From Ruegeria arenilitoris (lineage in GTDB: Bacteria > Pseudomonadota > Alphaproteobacteria > Rhodobacterales > Rhodobacteraceae), in NCBI RefSeq assembly GCF_013031355.1, contig NZ_WPZO01000013.1, forward strand, positions 62,001 through 126,000: a stretch of DNA of 64,000 nucleotides, in the 5' to 3' direction. Positions within the stretch are counted from its first letter, which is position 1; each line of letters opens with the position of its first letter. Shown here piece by piece: positions 37,094 through 46,578 of this stretch. A program made the translations under genes and the position numbers. Under the pieces are notes generated by a model. The model ran no database searches and was not told the DNA's origin. It saw only the letters and a program-made list of their open reading frames with translations.

Positions 37094-37170
37094 CTTGTCC
37101 CCCGAATAAGCTGCTTAGTTTATAGAACTGCCTGCTTCGCTCCTGCGAAAGACCGCTTTAAAAGGCGCGG

Positions 37171-40100
37171 TCATGCGACCTTTGGTGATTGTCGGATGCC
37201 ATTCAGCGTGGCGAACAAGACCGGGACGAGTATCATTGTGAGCATCGTGCCCACGGTCAATCCGCCCATGATCGTGACGGCCAATCCCACCCAAAATACG
37301 TCTGGCAACAGCGGGATAACACCCAGAACCGTTGTAGCTGCGGCCAGAACAACTGGGCGAAGCCTTGATGCACCGGCATTCAAAACCGCATCGTAGCCCG
37401 GTTGACCCTCGGCCAGGTTATCGTTGATCTGATCAATCAGAACGATTGCATTTTTGATCATCATACCCGCCAGGCTCATACCCCCGAGCAAGGCAACGAA
37501 TCCAAACGGTGTATTCGTAAGAAGCAAGCTCGGCACAATACCGATCAGCACGAACGGGACGGTCAGGAAAATGACCAGCGGTCTGCGGTATGAGTTGAAT
37601 AGACCAACGACGATAAGTGCCATGATCGAAAACGCAGGTATCATGCCCGGTATCAAGGACGCTTGCGCAGACACGGTGTCCTCGTACTCTCCGCCCCACT
37701 CCATGCTGTAGCCCGGCGGGAGGTCAGCCTCCAAAGCGTCAAAATCAGCAAGAACTGCGGTGCGATAGCTTGGCAGCGTTACACTGTCGGTCGGATTGGC
37801 CTGGACGGTCAGAACCCGGCGCCGGTCGCGGCGGTTGATCGTGGGGTCTTCCGGCTGGACATTCACGCTGCGAACAACCTGCGCCAAGGGGACAGGCTCG
37901 GTTGAAAACGGGGACTGCAGTTGCAGCAGTTCAAAATTGTCAACCGCGGCGACGTCTTCCGCACCGGGCCGGACGATGATTGGCAGCAACTCATCGCCTT
38001 CGCGGTAGAGGCCGACCGAACGTCCGTCAAAGGCACGTTTCGTCGTGTTACCCAGATCTTCATAGGTGATGCCGGTCCACCGTGCTCGATCCTGATCATA
38101 ATCGGGGACGGTTTTCAAAACGCGATTGCGCCAATCGGTACGCGCCACCTTGGTCCATTGGTGCTGATCCAGGATCGCAACGGCTCTGTCGCCAATTTCG
38201 CGCAAGGTCTCAGGATCGGCATCCGCTGGGCCGATGATGCGGTTTTCGAACGCCCAGGTATTGCTGGGGCCCACACCGAATTGGCGCGTGAAAGAGGTCG
38301 CCTCGGGCATATTGGCCGAGATCCACAGCGAGATCGCCTTGGTCATCTCGGGAATGTCGCGGTAATCCTCGACGTTCACTATGACTTGCGCGTAGGACGG
38401 GTTTGTTCCTTCCGGGTCGACGGGCAAGTAGAAACGCGGCGGGCCAGCCCCGATGAAGCTGGCGATACCCGTTACCCGGTCGTCCATCTCCACTTGCTCT
38501 TCGATCCGCGTGATCGCCTGGGATACGGCTTCGATCCGGGTCCCCTCGGGTGCGTAGTAGTCGATCATGTATTTGGTCATCGACGACGTCGGGAAGAACA
38601 GCTGTGTGACGGAGCCAAAGCCAACCCCTGCAATGACCAGAGCGCCCACGGCCACTCCGATCGTCAGGAAACGAGCACGGATCGCGGCAGCCAAGAAGCG
38701 GCGGTAGACGGCGTAGAAACCGGTGTCGAAGGTCTCGCTGGCCCCGCCCTTTGGCTCTGGCAGCATGGCAACGCACTGCAGCGGCGTGACCGTCATAGAC
38801 AACAGCCAACTGACCAACAGCGCAATCCCAACAACTGAGAAGAGCGTCCGGCAATACTCTCCGGCACTCTCGACGGAAGCAAAGATCGGGTAGAACGCCA
38901 TGACCGCAACGAACGTGGCCCCAAGCAGTGACATGGCCGGGCGCGTGGCGGCATCGATTGCGGCTTTCGCGCGATCCATACCTTGCGACATCCGAACCAT
39001 AGCGCCATCGGCAACGACGATTGAGTTGTCGACCATCATGCCAAGCGCGATGATCAATGCCCCCAAGGACATGCGCTGCAGGTCTATGCCCAGTGCTGCC
39101 AATGGTATGAAAGTGGTAAGGATTGTCAGGATCAGCCCGCTGCCGATGATGATCCCCATGCGAACACCCATCGCCAGAGTCAAAACGACCAGAACGATCG
39201 CGACGGCTTGCCCAAGGCTGACCAGAAAACTGCTGACGGCGAGGTTTACGTCATCGGACTGCCAATGAACCCGTTCGACCTCAATTCCCACCGGCAGGCC
39301 TGCGATCAGTTCAGATACTTTCGCGTCTACGGCCTCGCCAACGCTGACGACATTGACGCCGGACTGAAAGGATATCGCCAAGCCAATAGACGGAAGACCG
39401 TTATAGCGCATCATCGTCGTCGGTGGATCGGCGTAACCTTCCTTGACCTCAACGACTTCACCAAGCCGCAGCAGTTCGGGTCCACGTGCCTGACCACTTT
39501 GGGCCTGATCCAGACCACTTGGACGTACAACCAGATCCGCGATGTCCGTTGGACTGGTGAAGGTACCGCTGGGCGCAATGCGCATTCGGTAGTCACCGAT
39601 ATTCACGCGCCCGGCATCCACAATCGCGTTCTGGGTCTGCAACGTGTTGAGAATAGTCTGAGCTGAAACGCCCAATGCGGCCAGCGCTTCTTCGCGCGTT
39701 TCCAGATAGATGACCCTGTCGCGCTCTCCCCACAGATCGACGCGTCCTACACCGTCGATCAAGGAAAGCTCGCGCTTAAAGTCTTCGGCGAACCCGTCAA
39801 GTTCCTGAGCAGAAAACCCATCTGAGGTCATCGCCAACAGAAGACCGAAGACATCGCCGAAATCATCGTTGATTGCGGGACGACCTGCGCCCGGTGGCAG
39901 GTCTGTTTCAACGTCTCTGACTTTGCGGCGCAGCGTATCCCAGATTTGCGGCAGTTCGTCGGACCAATAGTTCGGACGAATCTCGACTTTGATGGTCGAC
40001 ACCCCGGCCCTGCTTTCGCTCGAGATGTAGTCGATTTCTTTGATCTCTTGCAGCTTCAGCTCGATCCGTTCCGTGACCTCCTGCTCAACTTCTTCAGGAC

Positions 40101-40263
40101 TGGCCCCCGGATAGGGAGTGGTCACGACCGCGGTTTTTATGGTGAATTCGGGATCTTCCAGCTGTCCAAGGCTAAAGAACGCTGAAACACCGCCCAAAGT
40201 GAGCATGACCACCGTGAACCAAACGAATTTGGCATTGCGGATGGCGAACGCCGCGAGACCCAT
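37171..40263 (-). CDS. RND-family efflux pump inner-membrane transporter
   Basis: 1030 residues, the full length of AcrB-type pumps, with 12 predicted membrane helices and two large periplasmic loops. Family blocks include PYPGASPEEVEQEVTERIE near residue 50, the TM4 region GALIIALGMMVDNSIVV, and the C-terminal FGFVALLGGMSLAGMMIKNA. It begins in a TAATG overlap with the adaptor gene. It would export drugs, dyes or metabolites by proton antiport. No outer-membrane TolC-like gene is next to it. Confidence 0.93.
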   Translation of the reverse strand: MGLAAFAIRNAKFVWFTVVMLTLGGVSAFFSLGQLEDPEFTIKTAVVTTPYPGASPEEVEQEVTERIELKLQEIKEIDYISSESRAGVSTIKVEIRPNYWSDELPQIWDTLRRKVRDVETDLPPGAGRPAINDDFGDVFGLLLAMTSDGFSAQELDGFAEDFKRELSLIDGVGRVDLWGERDRVIYLETREEALAALGVSAQTILNTLQTQNAIVDAGRVNIGDYRMRIAPSGTFTSPTDIADLVVRPSGLDQAQSGQARGPELLRLGEVVEVKEGYADPPTTMMRYNGLPSIGLAISFQSGVNVVSVGEAVDAKVSELIAGLPVGIEVERVHWQSDDVNLAVSSFLVSLGQAVAIVLVVLTLAMGVRMGIIIGSGLILTILTTFIPLAALGIDLQRMSLGALIIALGMMVDNSIVVADGAMVRMSQGMDRAKAAIDAATRPAMSLLGATFVAVMAFYPIFASVESAGEYCRTLFSVVGIALLVSWLLSMTVTPLQCVAMLPEPKGGASETFDTGFYAVYRRFLAAAIRARFLTIGVAVGALVIAGVGFGSVTQLFFPTSSMTKYMIDYYAPEGTRIEAVSQAITRIEEQVEMDDRVTGIASFIGAGPPRFYLPVDPEGTNPSYAQVIVNVEDYRDIPEMTKAISLWISANMPEATSFTRQFGVGPSNTWAFENRIIGPADADPETLREIGDRAVAILDQHQWTKVARTDWRNRVLKTVPDYDQDRARWTGITYEDLGNTTKRAFDGRSVGLYREGDELLPIIVRPGAEDVAAVDNFELLQLQSPFSTEPVPLAQVVRSVNVQPEDPTINRRDRRRVLTVQANPTDSVTLPSYRTAVLADFDALEADLPPGYSMEWGGEYEDTVSAQASLIPGMIPAFSIMALIVVGLFNSYRRPLVIFLTVPFVLIGIVPSLLLTNTPFGFVALLGGMSLAGMMIKNAIVLIDQINDNLAEGQPGYDAVLNAGASRLRPVVLAAATTVLGVIPLLPDVFWVGLAVTIMGGLTVGTMLTMILVPVLFATLNGIRQSPKVA

Positions 40264-41360
40264 TACTCCTTATCCTCAGAAAGTAGCGAAACTTTCTGAC
40301 CTTCTCGCAAAGAGTTCGCTCCGGCAGTGACAACCACGTCGCCAAATTCCAGACCTTCGCTGACGGCCACCCCTTGCGACCGGGGTGTGCCAAGCGCAAC
40401 TTTCCGCGCGGTCACGGTTTCCGAGCCGGTGTCAAAGACCCAGACATGAGGATCGGTTTCCCCTTCGGGCACGAAAACCGCGCTGGCAGGAACCATGATC
40501 GCATCAAATGGCTCATGCCCTTCCTTTGGTTGGCCACGGACGCGCCCTGCCATACCTGGAAGAACAAGAGCATCTTCCGGTTGCTCCATAAACAACGTGA
40601 CGGGGAAGGTTCGGGTCGTCGCCGAAGCCTCTGATCCAATCTCACTGATTTCCGCTGGCAGAACAACGTCCCCTAATGCATCAAAAGTGACGGTTATGTC
40701 CTCGACATGTGGGATCAGGGCGATGTAGCGCTCGGGGATATCGATCACTACTTCGATGTGCTCGGCATCCAGAATGCGCAGTACCGGAGTCTGCGCTGCG
40801 ACTTCTTCAAAGTCCTCGATGTATTTGGCAACCACCCTGCCATCGAACGGTGCAGCCAGACTTGTATAGGTTAAATCCAGAGTGGCACGGTCCAATGCGC
40901 CTTGAACAGAATTGATTGCGGCCAGAGCTGATGTTTCCCCTGCAACAAAGCGATCAAGTGTTGCCTGCGCGGCGACATCTTTCTCAACCAATGAACGTTG
41001 GCGATCCGTTTGAAGTTTGGCATTGTCGAACGTCGCCTGAGCACTTTCAAGTTCTGCAGTAAGTCGATCAACCTCAGCCTGGTACGGGGCGGGATCCAAG
41101 GCAGCGACAACATCACCCTTCGCCACCAGATCGCCAACCTGAACGTCTACACCAACAACATTACCCGGAACACGAAAAGCCAGGGACACCTCGCGCGCGG
41201 CTTTGGCTGTTCCGACAAAGTACCGGTCATGCAAACTGGACAGGTCGGAAATCTCGGTTGCCCTAACAGGACGGACGACCGTTTCGGCCGCTTCCTCTTC
41301 CTTCTCCCAGCACCCGGTGAGCGACAACAAGGCAATAAGCCAAACAGATAATCTCTTCAT
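40263..41360 (-). CDS. RND efflux periplasmic adaptor (membrane fusion protein)
   Basis: 365 residues. A lipoprotein-type signal (LIALLSLTGC, lipobox cysteine at about residue 17) anchors it to the inner membrane. The split lipoyl domain (VGDLVAKGDVVAALDP and ...TYTSLAAPFDGRV) flanks an alpha hairpin, followed by beta-barrel and membrane-proximal domains. It bridges the pump to an outer-membrane channel. First gene of the two-gene operon with the pump. Confidence 0.92.
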   Translation of the reverse strand: MKRLSVWLIALLSLTGCWEKEEEAAETVVRPVRATEISDLSSLHDRYFVGTAKAAREVSLAFRVPGNVVGVDVQVGDLVAKGDVVAALDPAPYQAEVDRLTAELESAQATFDNAKLQTDRQRSLVEKDVAAQATLDRFVAGETSALAAINSVQGALDRATLDLTYTSLAAPFDGRVVAKYIEDFEEVAAQTPVLRILDAEHIEVVIDIPERYIALIPHVEDITVTFDALGDVVLPAEISEIGSEASATTRTFPVTLFMEQPEDALVLPGMAGRVRGQPKEGHEPFDAIMVPASAVFVPEGETDPHVWVFDTGSETVTARKVALGTPRSQGVAVSEGLEFGDVVVTAGANSLREGQKVSLLSEDKE

Positions 41361-42042
41361 TTCCCCCTCCCGTACTGACCGCTTTCCTCTCGTCGTCTCT
41401 ATGAAGGTGGCCTAACTTGCAAATTTGGCACCAAAATCTATTCGAATTGTACGCGCTTATAAAACAAAGTCAAAAATCGGAATTTGTTGGGATAGGGGGA
41501 TCAAAGGAAACCTGTTCACATCTTGTCAGATTCCCACCGGATTGCGGCCTTACCCCTCCAGAACACCGGACCAACGCCCAATGTCGGGAAACTATACGGG
41601 GTCGCCTTCTTTGGGGTGAGTTCCAGCATCGCCCCAGTCTTTGACCTGAGCGGACCATTTGGTTGCCTGATGCAATGCTTGCGCGGGTTCGACCGACCTA
41701 GTTGCGGGAGGGCGCAACCACCGTTGTCGAACGCAATTGAGATGTCAGGTTTAGGCGCGACCCGACATACACCACTCATCACTAAACTTCTGCTATGCGG
41801 GCGCTGGCCGACATTCGCCGCGCCTGCGATCTGTTGGGCACGGCAAGGAAAGGCGGCCACAGAGCTGCCGTTCGCTGTGCTTACAGCACTGGCGTCCATT
41901 GTCGGCGGCTGAACGCGGAAAGCGGACTCAAAACAGGCACAATATTTCTGAACTCAAAGACCAATAGTTGAGCTTGAAAGCACGCCATGATTCACCATCT
42001 TGAGCTAAGGGTGTCTTCCAAAATTTTCATCCAAGAGGCGTT
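41361..42042. other. intergenic region at the left edge of the island
   Basis: About 680 bp without a supported gene. Opposed frames of 127-129 codons at 41516-41912 overlap each other completely, and neither has a ribosome-binding site or recognisable product. Base composition drops here from the GC-rich left flank to the AT-richer island. No tRNA or att-like repeat is evident. Confidence 0.5.
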
Positions 42043-43761
42043 ATGTCACGCACTTCAATTATCGACGAGGAAATCCACCGCTTCCTTGATGGCGATGATG
42101 CAGAGATCCTCTGCATCAAAGGGAAATGGGGGGTCGGGAAAACAACGAAGTGGAGCCAAACTCTGGATGACTTTGCAGAGACTGGCAAGCTTCGCAAACA
42201 ACGATATAGCTATGTCTCTCTATTCGGCTTGAATTCACTAAGTAGTTTTCGAAATGCCATTTTTGAGCAGACTGTTGGGATTGATGACTCAGTGGCGTCA
42301 CCTAGTAGCGAAACACTCATTGATCTCTTTAAGAACCTTCCGACGAACTGGAGGAAGCTGACAAATACGACTAGAGGCCTTTTGGAGAAAAACACGCGGC
42401 TGAATGATAACGTAGTTGCAAGTTCAACGTTCTTTTTTGTTCGCAACCAACTCATTTGCATAGACGATATTGAAAGAGCAGGTGATGGTTTGCGGGTGCA
42501 AGACGTGCTCGGGTTGGCTTTGTTCCTGAAGGAAGAGCGCAAATGTAAAGTTGTGCTATTACTCAATGATGAGGAAATCAAAGATGGCGAAAAAGGTGAC
42601 TTTGCGGCGGCGATAGAAAAAGTTGCGGACGTCGCGCTGCAATTCGAGCCTTCGATTGAAGAAGCGCTGGACATTGCGTTTCGAGAGCCTTCAAAAGAGG
42701 CCTCATTGATTAGGCCAAAGGCAGAACTACTCAATATCACGAACATTCGTGTGTTGAAGAAGATTGAGCGATTGGTCTCGCAGCTTCTCCAAACGCTCGT
42801 TGGGTACGATGACGCTGTATTGGAACAGGCAGTACGCTCTGCTGTTTTGGGATGCTGGAGCACTCTTCAACCCCAGTTTGCTCCGCCTTTAGATTTCGTC
42901 CGAAAACACAACAGCTATTCTCGATTGTTTGAGGATGACATCGATCCGCAAGTTGGGGGCGAAGAGCAGGAGTGGCGCAGCATTCTTAGAAAGTACCAGT
43001 ATGACTACTCAGATGAACTAGACCTAGCCATTTTCGACGCTGTTGAGGCCGGGTACTTGTCCAAAGAAGAAATAACAGTTTGCGCGAAGAAAGTTGAACA
43101 ACAGATATTGCATGCTCAAGGCGGCGCCAGTTTTTCGGCAGTATGGAGGGACTTATATCACGGATCGCTAGCAACAAGCGATCAAGAGTTTGGACAAGCG
43201 TTATTCGACGCGGCAACTAATGAAGCCGAATACATAACGCCACTGAACCTGAACTCTGCAATACGGGTGCTAAGGCAAATTGGTGAGAATCAGAAAGCCG
43301 ACGACCTTGTTGATTGGTATGTCGAGGCCCGTTCAGGAGAAGGCCTCGCTTTCTTCGACCTTAAATCACAACATTTTCTGCAAGATGAGCAGATAGACAA
43401 AAAACTAGAAGATGCGTTCAATATGTATCGAGAAGATTATCAGGACACTAGAGATCCTCTTTTGGTACTTTTAAACGCTGCACCCGAACGCAATTGGACA
43501 GATGAAGATAAGATCTTCATTTCAAAGATGACCTCCAAACAAATTGAGGACACCCTTGAAGGGTTGTGTGGTCCCAACTTGCATGTAGCCATTGATACGA
43601 TCCTGATGCTCTGTCGAGGAAACTACCCTGAAGCTCAAAAGCTGAAAGATGAAGCGCAAACCGCTTTTGAGAACATAGCCAACAAACACTCACTCAACCG
43701 GGAAAAGCTAAATCGGTTAGGTGTACAGTTTCCGCAAGAAATCCAAGTTGCCGCTGACTAG
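42043..43761 (+). CDS. KAP-like P-loop NTPase (solitary)
   Basis: 572 residues. Walker A is GKWGVGKTT (G27-T34), and Walker B is LICIDDIERA (D141, D142), preceded by VSLFGLNSL. The order Walker A, SxFG block, DD-ER Walker B and then a helical C-terminal half matches KAP/STAND-type NTPases used in many phage-defence proteins. AGAGG precedes the start. The C-terminal region (from about residue 300) is helical and unrecognised. It is visibly related to the NTPase at 46579 over the first 250 residues. Convergent with the MBL hydrolase gene. A defence sensor role is inferred, not shown. Confidence 0.75.
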   Translation: MSRTSIIDEEIHRFLDGDDAEILCIKGKWGVGKTTKWSQTLDDFAETGKLRKQRYSYVSLFGLNSLSSFRNAIFEQTVGIDDSVASPSSETLIDLFKNLPTNWRKLTNTTRGLLEKNTRLNDNVVASSTFFFVRNQLICIDDIERAGDGLRVQDVLGLALFLKEERKCKVVLLLNDEEIKDGEKGDFAAAIEKVADVALQFEPSIEEALDIAFREPSKEASLIRPKAELLNITNIRVLKKIERLVSQLLQTLVGYDDAVLEQAVRSAVLGCWSTLQPQFAPPLDFVRKHNSYSRLFEDDIDPQVGGEEQEWRSILRKYQYDYSDELDLAIFDAVEAGYLSKEEITVCAKKVEQQILHAQGGASFSAVWRDLYHGSLATSDQEFGQALFDAATNEAEYITPLNLNSAIRVLRQIGENQKADDLVDWYVEARSGEGLAFFDLKSQHFLQDEQIDKKLEDAFNMYREDYQDTRDPLLVLLNAAPERNWTDEDKIFISKMTSKQIEDTLEGLCGPNLHVAIDTILMLCRGNYPEAQKLKDEAQTAFENIANKHSLNREKLNRLGVQFPQEIQVAAD

Positions 43762-43941
43762 CATAACACTGGGAAGGTCCGCTTTGTGTCGCAAGAGCAG
43801 CACCACTGAGTGCATTATTTGAAGTTAGAATGACCGACTTTTAAAGCGGGAGTCGAATAAACGCTTTGACCTTAAGGGCTTGCTTGAACGTCCCTTGGCA
43901 TCCGTATTGCGGGATAGTTCTTGGGGTGGCAGCTTCACCGA

Positions 43942-45258
43942 TCAAGCCTTGCGGGAAATAGAACAGTCGCAGCGCCGTCCAAGGGCAATTAAGTTCGACC
44001 ACCGGTACGGCGCTGCGGCAAAAACGCCTGTTAGCATTGGAACATGCCCCGCCTTTGGGCATTTGGTGCAAAGCCGAAGTTGACGATGCTGTTCAAGAAA
44101 CGTAGGGCCCGGTTGTTTAGTGCTGCCCCCTGCGCGTAGGAGAACTTCAACGTTCGCCCACTTCTGCAAATGATCATAGGCGATACTGTTAGACTCCGAA
44201 CCATGATGCGGTGCGGTAGCAACTATTGGCGACCATCTTAACCGCCGAGGCAAATGCGGCAAGAAAGACTGGCTAAAATCTGAGCCGTCCCCTAGTGGCG
44301 AGTCTGCACAAAACAGAATACCGAACCGGCTTCGAGTCGGTGGCGCAAGAAAGACAAGACTCTCACGGTTTATCTGGGTCAAGTGCATGTATCGTGCGAG
44401 CAAAGTCGGTGGTGTTGCTTGCTCAACGGCGTTGATAGGTACGAGGAAACCGCGAGCTCCTCCAGCTGCTTTTCGCGTTTTCGCAAACCCTTCATAGTCG
44501 AACCAACGAGTTGGAATCTTGTGTCGAATAGCGGCAACCGCGAGATTGCGTATGGCTTGGGCGGTTTCGATTAGACCTAACCAGTGGAGGGCAATCTGGA
44601 TTTCCAAGCCTGAACTTTTCCGCTTCTGACGATACTTCACCCTTCGGCGTGCCGATTTGAAGGCGCGATTTGCAAACTCGTCACTTGCTAGTTGTTCCTC
44701 CGCTTGACGAAGCGCGTGAAACCACTCGGGTTCAGGCAATATATCTTTGGGATCAAGTGATTGGTCATAACCGTCAAGCCATTCGCTGATTGCCGGCTCA
44801 TCGTTGGTCTCGGGAAGAGATGCGGTATCCCGCCAATCGTTGTGTTTGATCCCCTCGTTTTCTGCATGCCGCACCATGGAAACAACTTCTTCAGAAGGTT
44901 TCTTCAGTTCTGCATCTAGTTCAAGCACTAACTGATTGAGGAATTCGGCTGGGTCGCGAGCGAGTTGCGGGACCACATTGACCCAGCGCCCTGGTAGCCA
45001 CAACTGGCCTACACGTCCAACCCAATCTTCGAGCAGGGCGGATAGGCCCCCAACATGATCACCGTCGCCGTGGGTGCAAACAACGACATCCAAATACTGC
45101 ACATCCCGAATTTGATGCTCCAGCACATGTGCAATCTCGTCCTTCTTGTAGCCGCCATCAACAAGCACATTTTTGCCTGCACGACGGAGAAGGAAAGACT
45201 CGCCGCTTATAGGTAGTGCCAGCAACATATCCGCTTTCTCTGGTATAGCAGCTGTCAT
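43942..45258 (-). CDS. ComEC-type metallo-beta-lactamase-fold hydrolase
   Basis: 438 residues, soluble. The metal motif is THGDGDHVGG (H63, D65, D67, H68), the HxDxDH variant typical of the ComEC/Rec2 MBL domain rather than HxHxDH. A second motif near residue 350, APHHGSESNS, supplies the distal histidine of that group. Between them is a long helical insertion of about 200 residues, which ordinary ComEC domains lack. ComEC MBL domains are nucleases; free-standing versions occur in defence and conflict loci. It is convergent with the KAP NTPase gene, so co-function is possible but they are not co-transcribed. Confidence 0.78.
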   Translation of the reverse strand: MTAAIPEKADMLLALPISGESFLLRRAGKNVLVDGGYKKDEIAHVLEHQIRDVQYLDVVVCTHGDGDHVGGLSALLEDWVGRVGQLWLPGRWVNVVPQLARDPAEFLNQLVLELDAELKKPSEEVVSMVRHAENEGIKHNDWRDTASLPETNDEPAISEWLDGYDQSLDPKDILPEPEWFHALRQAEEQLASDEFANRAFKSARRRVKYRQKRKSSGLEIQIALHWLGLIETAQAIRNLAVAAIRHKIPTRWFDYEGFAKTRKAAGGARGFLVPINAVEQATPPTLLARYMHLTQINRESLVFLAPPTRSRFGILFCADSPLGDGSDFSQSFLPHLPRRLRWSPIVATAPHHGSESNSIAYDHLQKWANVEVLLRAGGSTKQPGPTFLEQHRQLRLCTKCPKAGHVPMLTGVFAAAPYRWSNLIALGRRCDCSISRKA

Positions 45259-45747
45259 TTTCCCTTATTTCTCTCTCTTTTTTGCTGTGACCTACCGAAG
45301 TACTTGGCCGAAAACTGAATTGATACGGAAATACTCACGACCGAAGACCCACAAAGTTCTTGTAGGGCTCTGAGGACACGAAGAAAACGCGGAAGCGGAT
45401 CTGCAAGAAAGAAAATCGAAGGACCGCTCGGTTTCGCTTTCCGGGATTTTCGAAGCTCGGTTTTGAATGTCTGCTTTGGGCTGCGACCTGCCGAATGCGT
45501 ACGCGGCGCCCTGTTGGATCAGCAATGACGGATTAGGGCTCTTTCGATCTGTTGATGCCCACCGCAGAGAAAGTCTGCAACGAGCCCAACCGCATCAAAG
45601 TTCCAGGAGATTTGGATTCGAGTACGAGTTTTGAGAATGGCTGCGGCGATTTGAGACTACTTTCCGGGGGGCTGAAATTTCCTCCTCACAAACTACCGTT
45701 TTTGATAGGTTCAGACTAAGGCAAAGTCTGAAAGGTGATGCATACAG
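45259..45747. other. intergenic region inside the island
   Basis: 489 bp with no convincing gene. A 77-codon minus-strand frame at 45292-45525 lacks a ribosome-binding site and family features. The stretch may be a degraded gene. Confidence 0.4.
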
Positions 45748-46344
45748 CTATCGCCGAACACCCAGAGCATTCAACATGATAGATACTGACACATTCGCCA
45801 GTCCGACAGAAACCTTAGTCATGTCAACTGGGTTAACCTCCTTGACGACAACATTGGGAAGCGGGCATCTAAAATGCGGCATCTCAGCTGGCACCTCATC
45901 CATGAGGATAGTCGCTTTAACGACTTGACCTGGATTGATATGGGCCAGCCTGATCTCGCACTCATCGGCATCAGTTCTCTCGATCTCCCATAGGTCTTCG
46001 TAGCCTGGTTCGATATCCTCGATTTGAACGGGTATGATGTAGGTGGCGTCCTTTGACGTTGCTATTGAGATTGGAGGATTCTCCAAAGCTACATTTCCTA
46101 AATTGAATATTTCAACAGTTAGCAGCATCGGTTCTGGAAGCTCTTCACCATCAAACTCAATTTTAAGCCCAGCGGTTTGAAGGGATGTTGTCATCAATGG
46201 GGTAGAGTCCATCCTGTATCCCAGCACACGTTTTTCAATTGATTTTCGCGTCAATGCAGCGGAAACAAACCAACTGACTACGCCTACAATGACAGTCGCT
46301 GCAATCGCAGCCATGGCGATCCAGTCAGATGTTGAAAATTCCAT
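45748..46344 (-). CDS. membrane-anchored hypothetical protein
   Basis: 198 residues. One N-terminal membrane helix (about 8-31, AMAAIAATVIVGVVSWFVSA) is followed by a basic stretch and then a beta-rich domain (VEIFNLGNVALENPPISI...) that resembles an immunoglobulin-like or Arrestin-like sandwich. No catalytic motif is visible. It is divergent from the KAP-SIR2 operon, 234 bp away, and could be an accessory membrane component of it. I do not recognise the family. Confidence 0.6.
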   Translation of the reverse strand: MEFSTSDWIAMAAIAATVIVGVVSWFVSAALTRKSIEKRVLGYRMDSTPLMTTSLQTAGLKIEFDGEELPEPMLLTVEIFNLGNVALENPPISIATSKDATYIIPVQIEDIEPGYEDLWEIERTDADECEIRLAHINPGQVVKATILMDEVPAEMPHFRCPLPNVVVKEVNPVDMTKVSVGLANVSVSIMLNALGVRR

Positions 46345-46578
46345 GGTATCTCCAAAATAATTTTGACTGCCACATAAAGGTAGTATCGCAGGACCTCACT
46401 TGGTCCGTTAGTCGGCCCTTGGCATAAGTGATGGATATGCACTTGTAAGGTTACCCTGTCCAGTAGCAACGGAACTGATAAAATCTAACGTTTTCAATGT
46501 TTGAATCCAAACAATGATCGACGTGATTGTCTGCGCCTGCCATACAGAGGCATTCAATTTAATGGCGAGTAGTTTGTG

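Noticed and set aside
41516..41912. Opposed 127- and 129-codon frames left of the island
   Set aside because: They cover the same bases on opposite strands, and neither has a ribosome-binding site, known domain or plausible composition.
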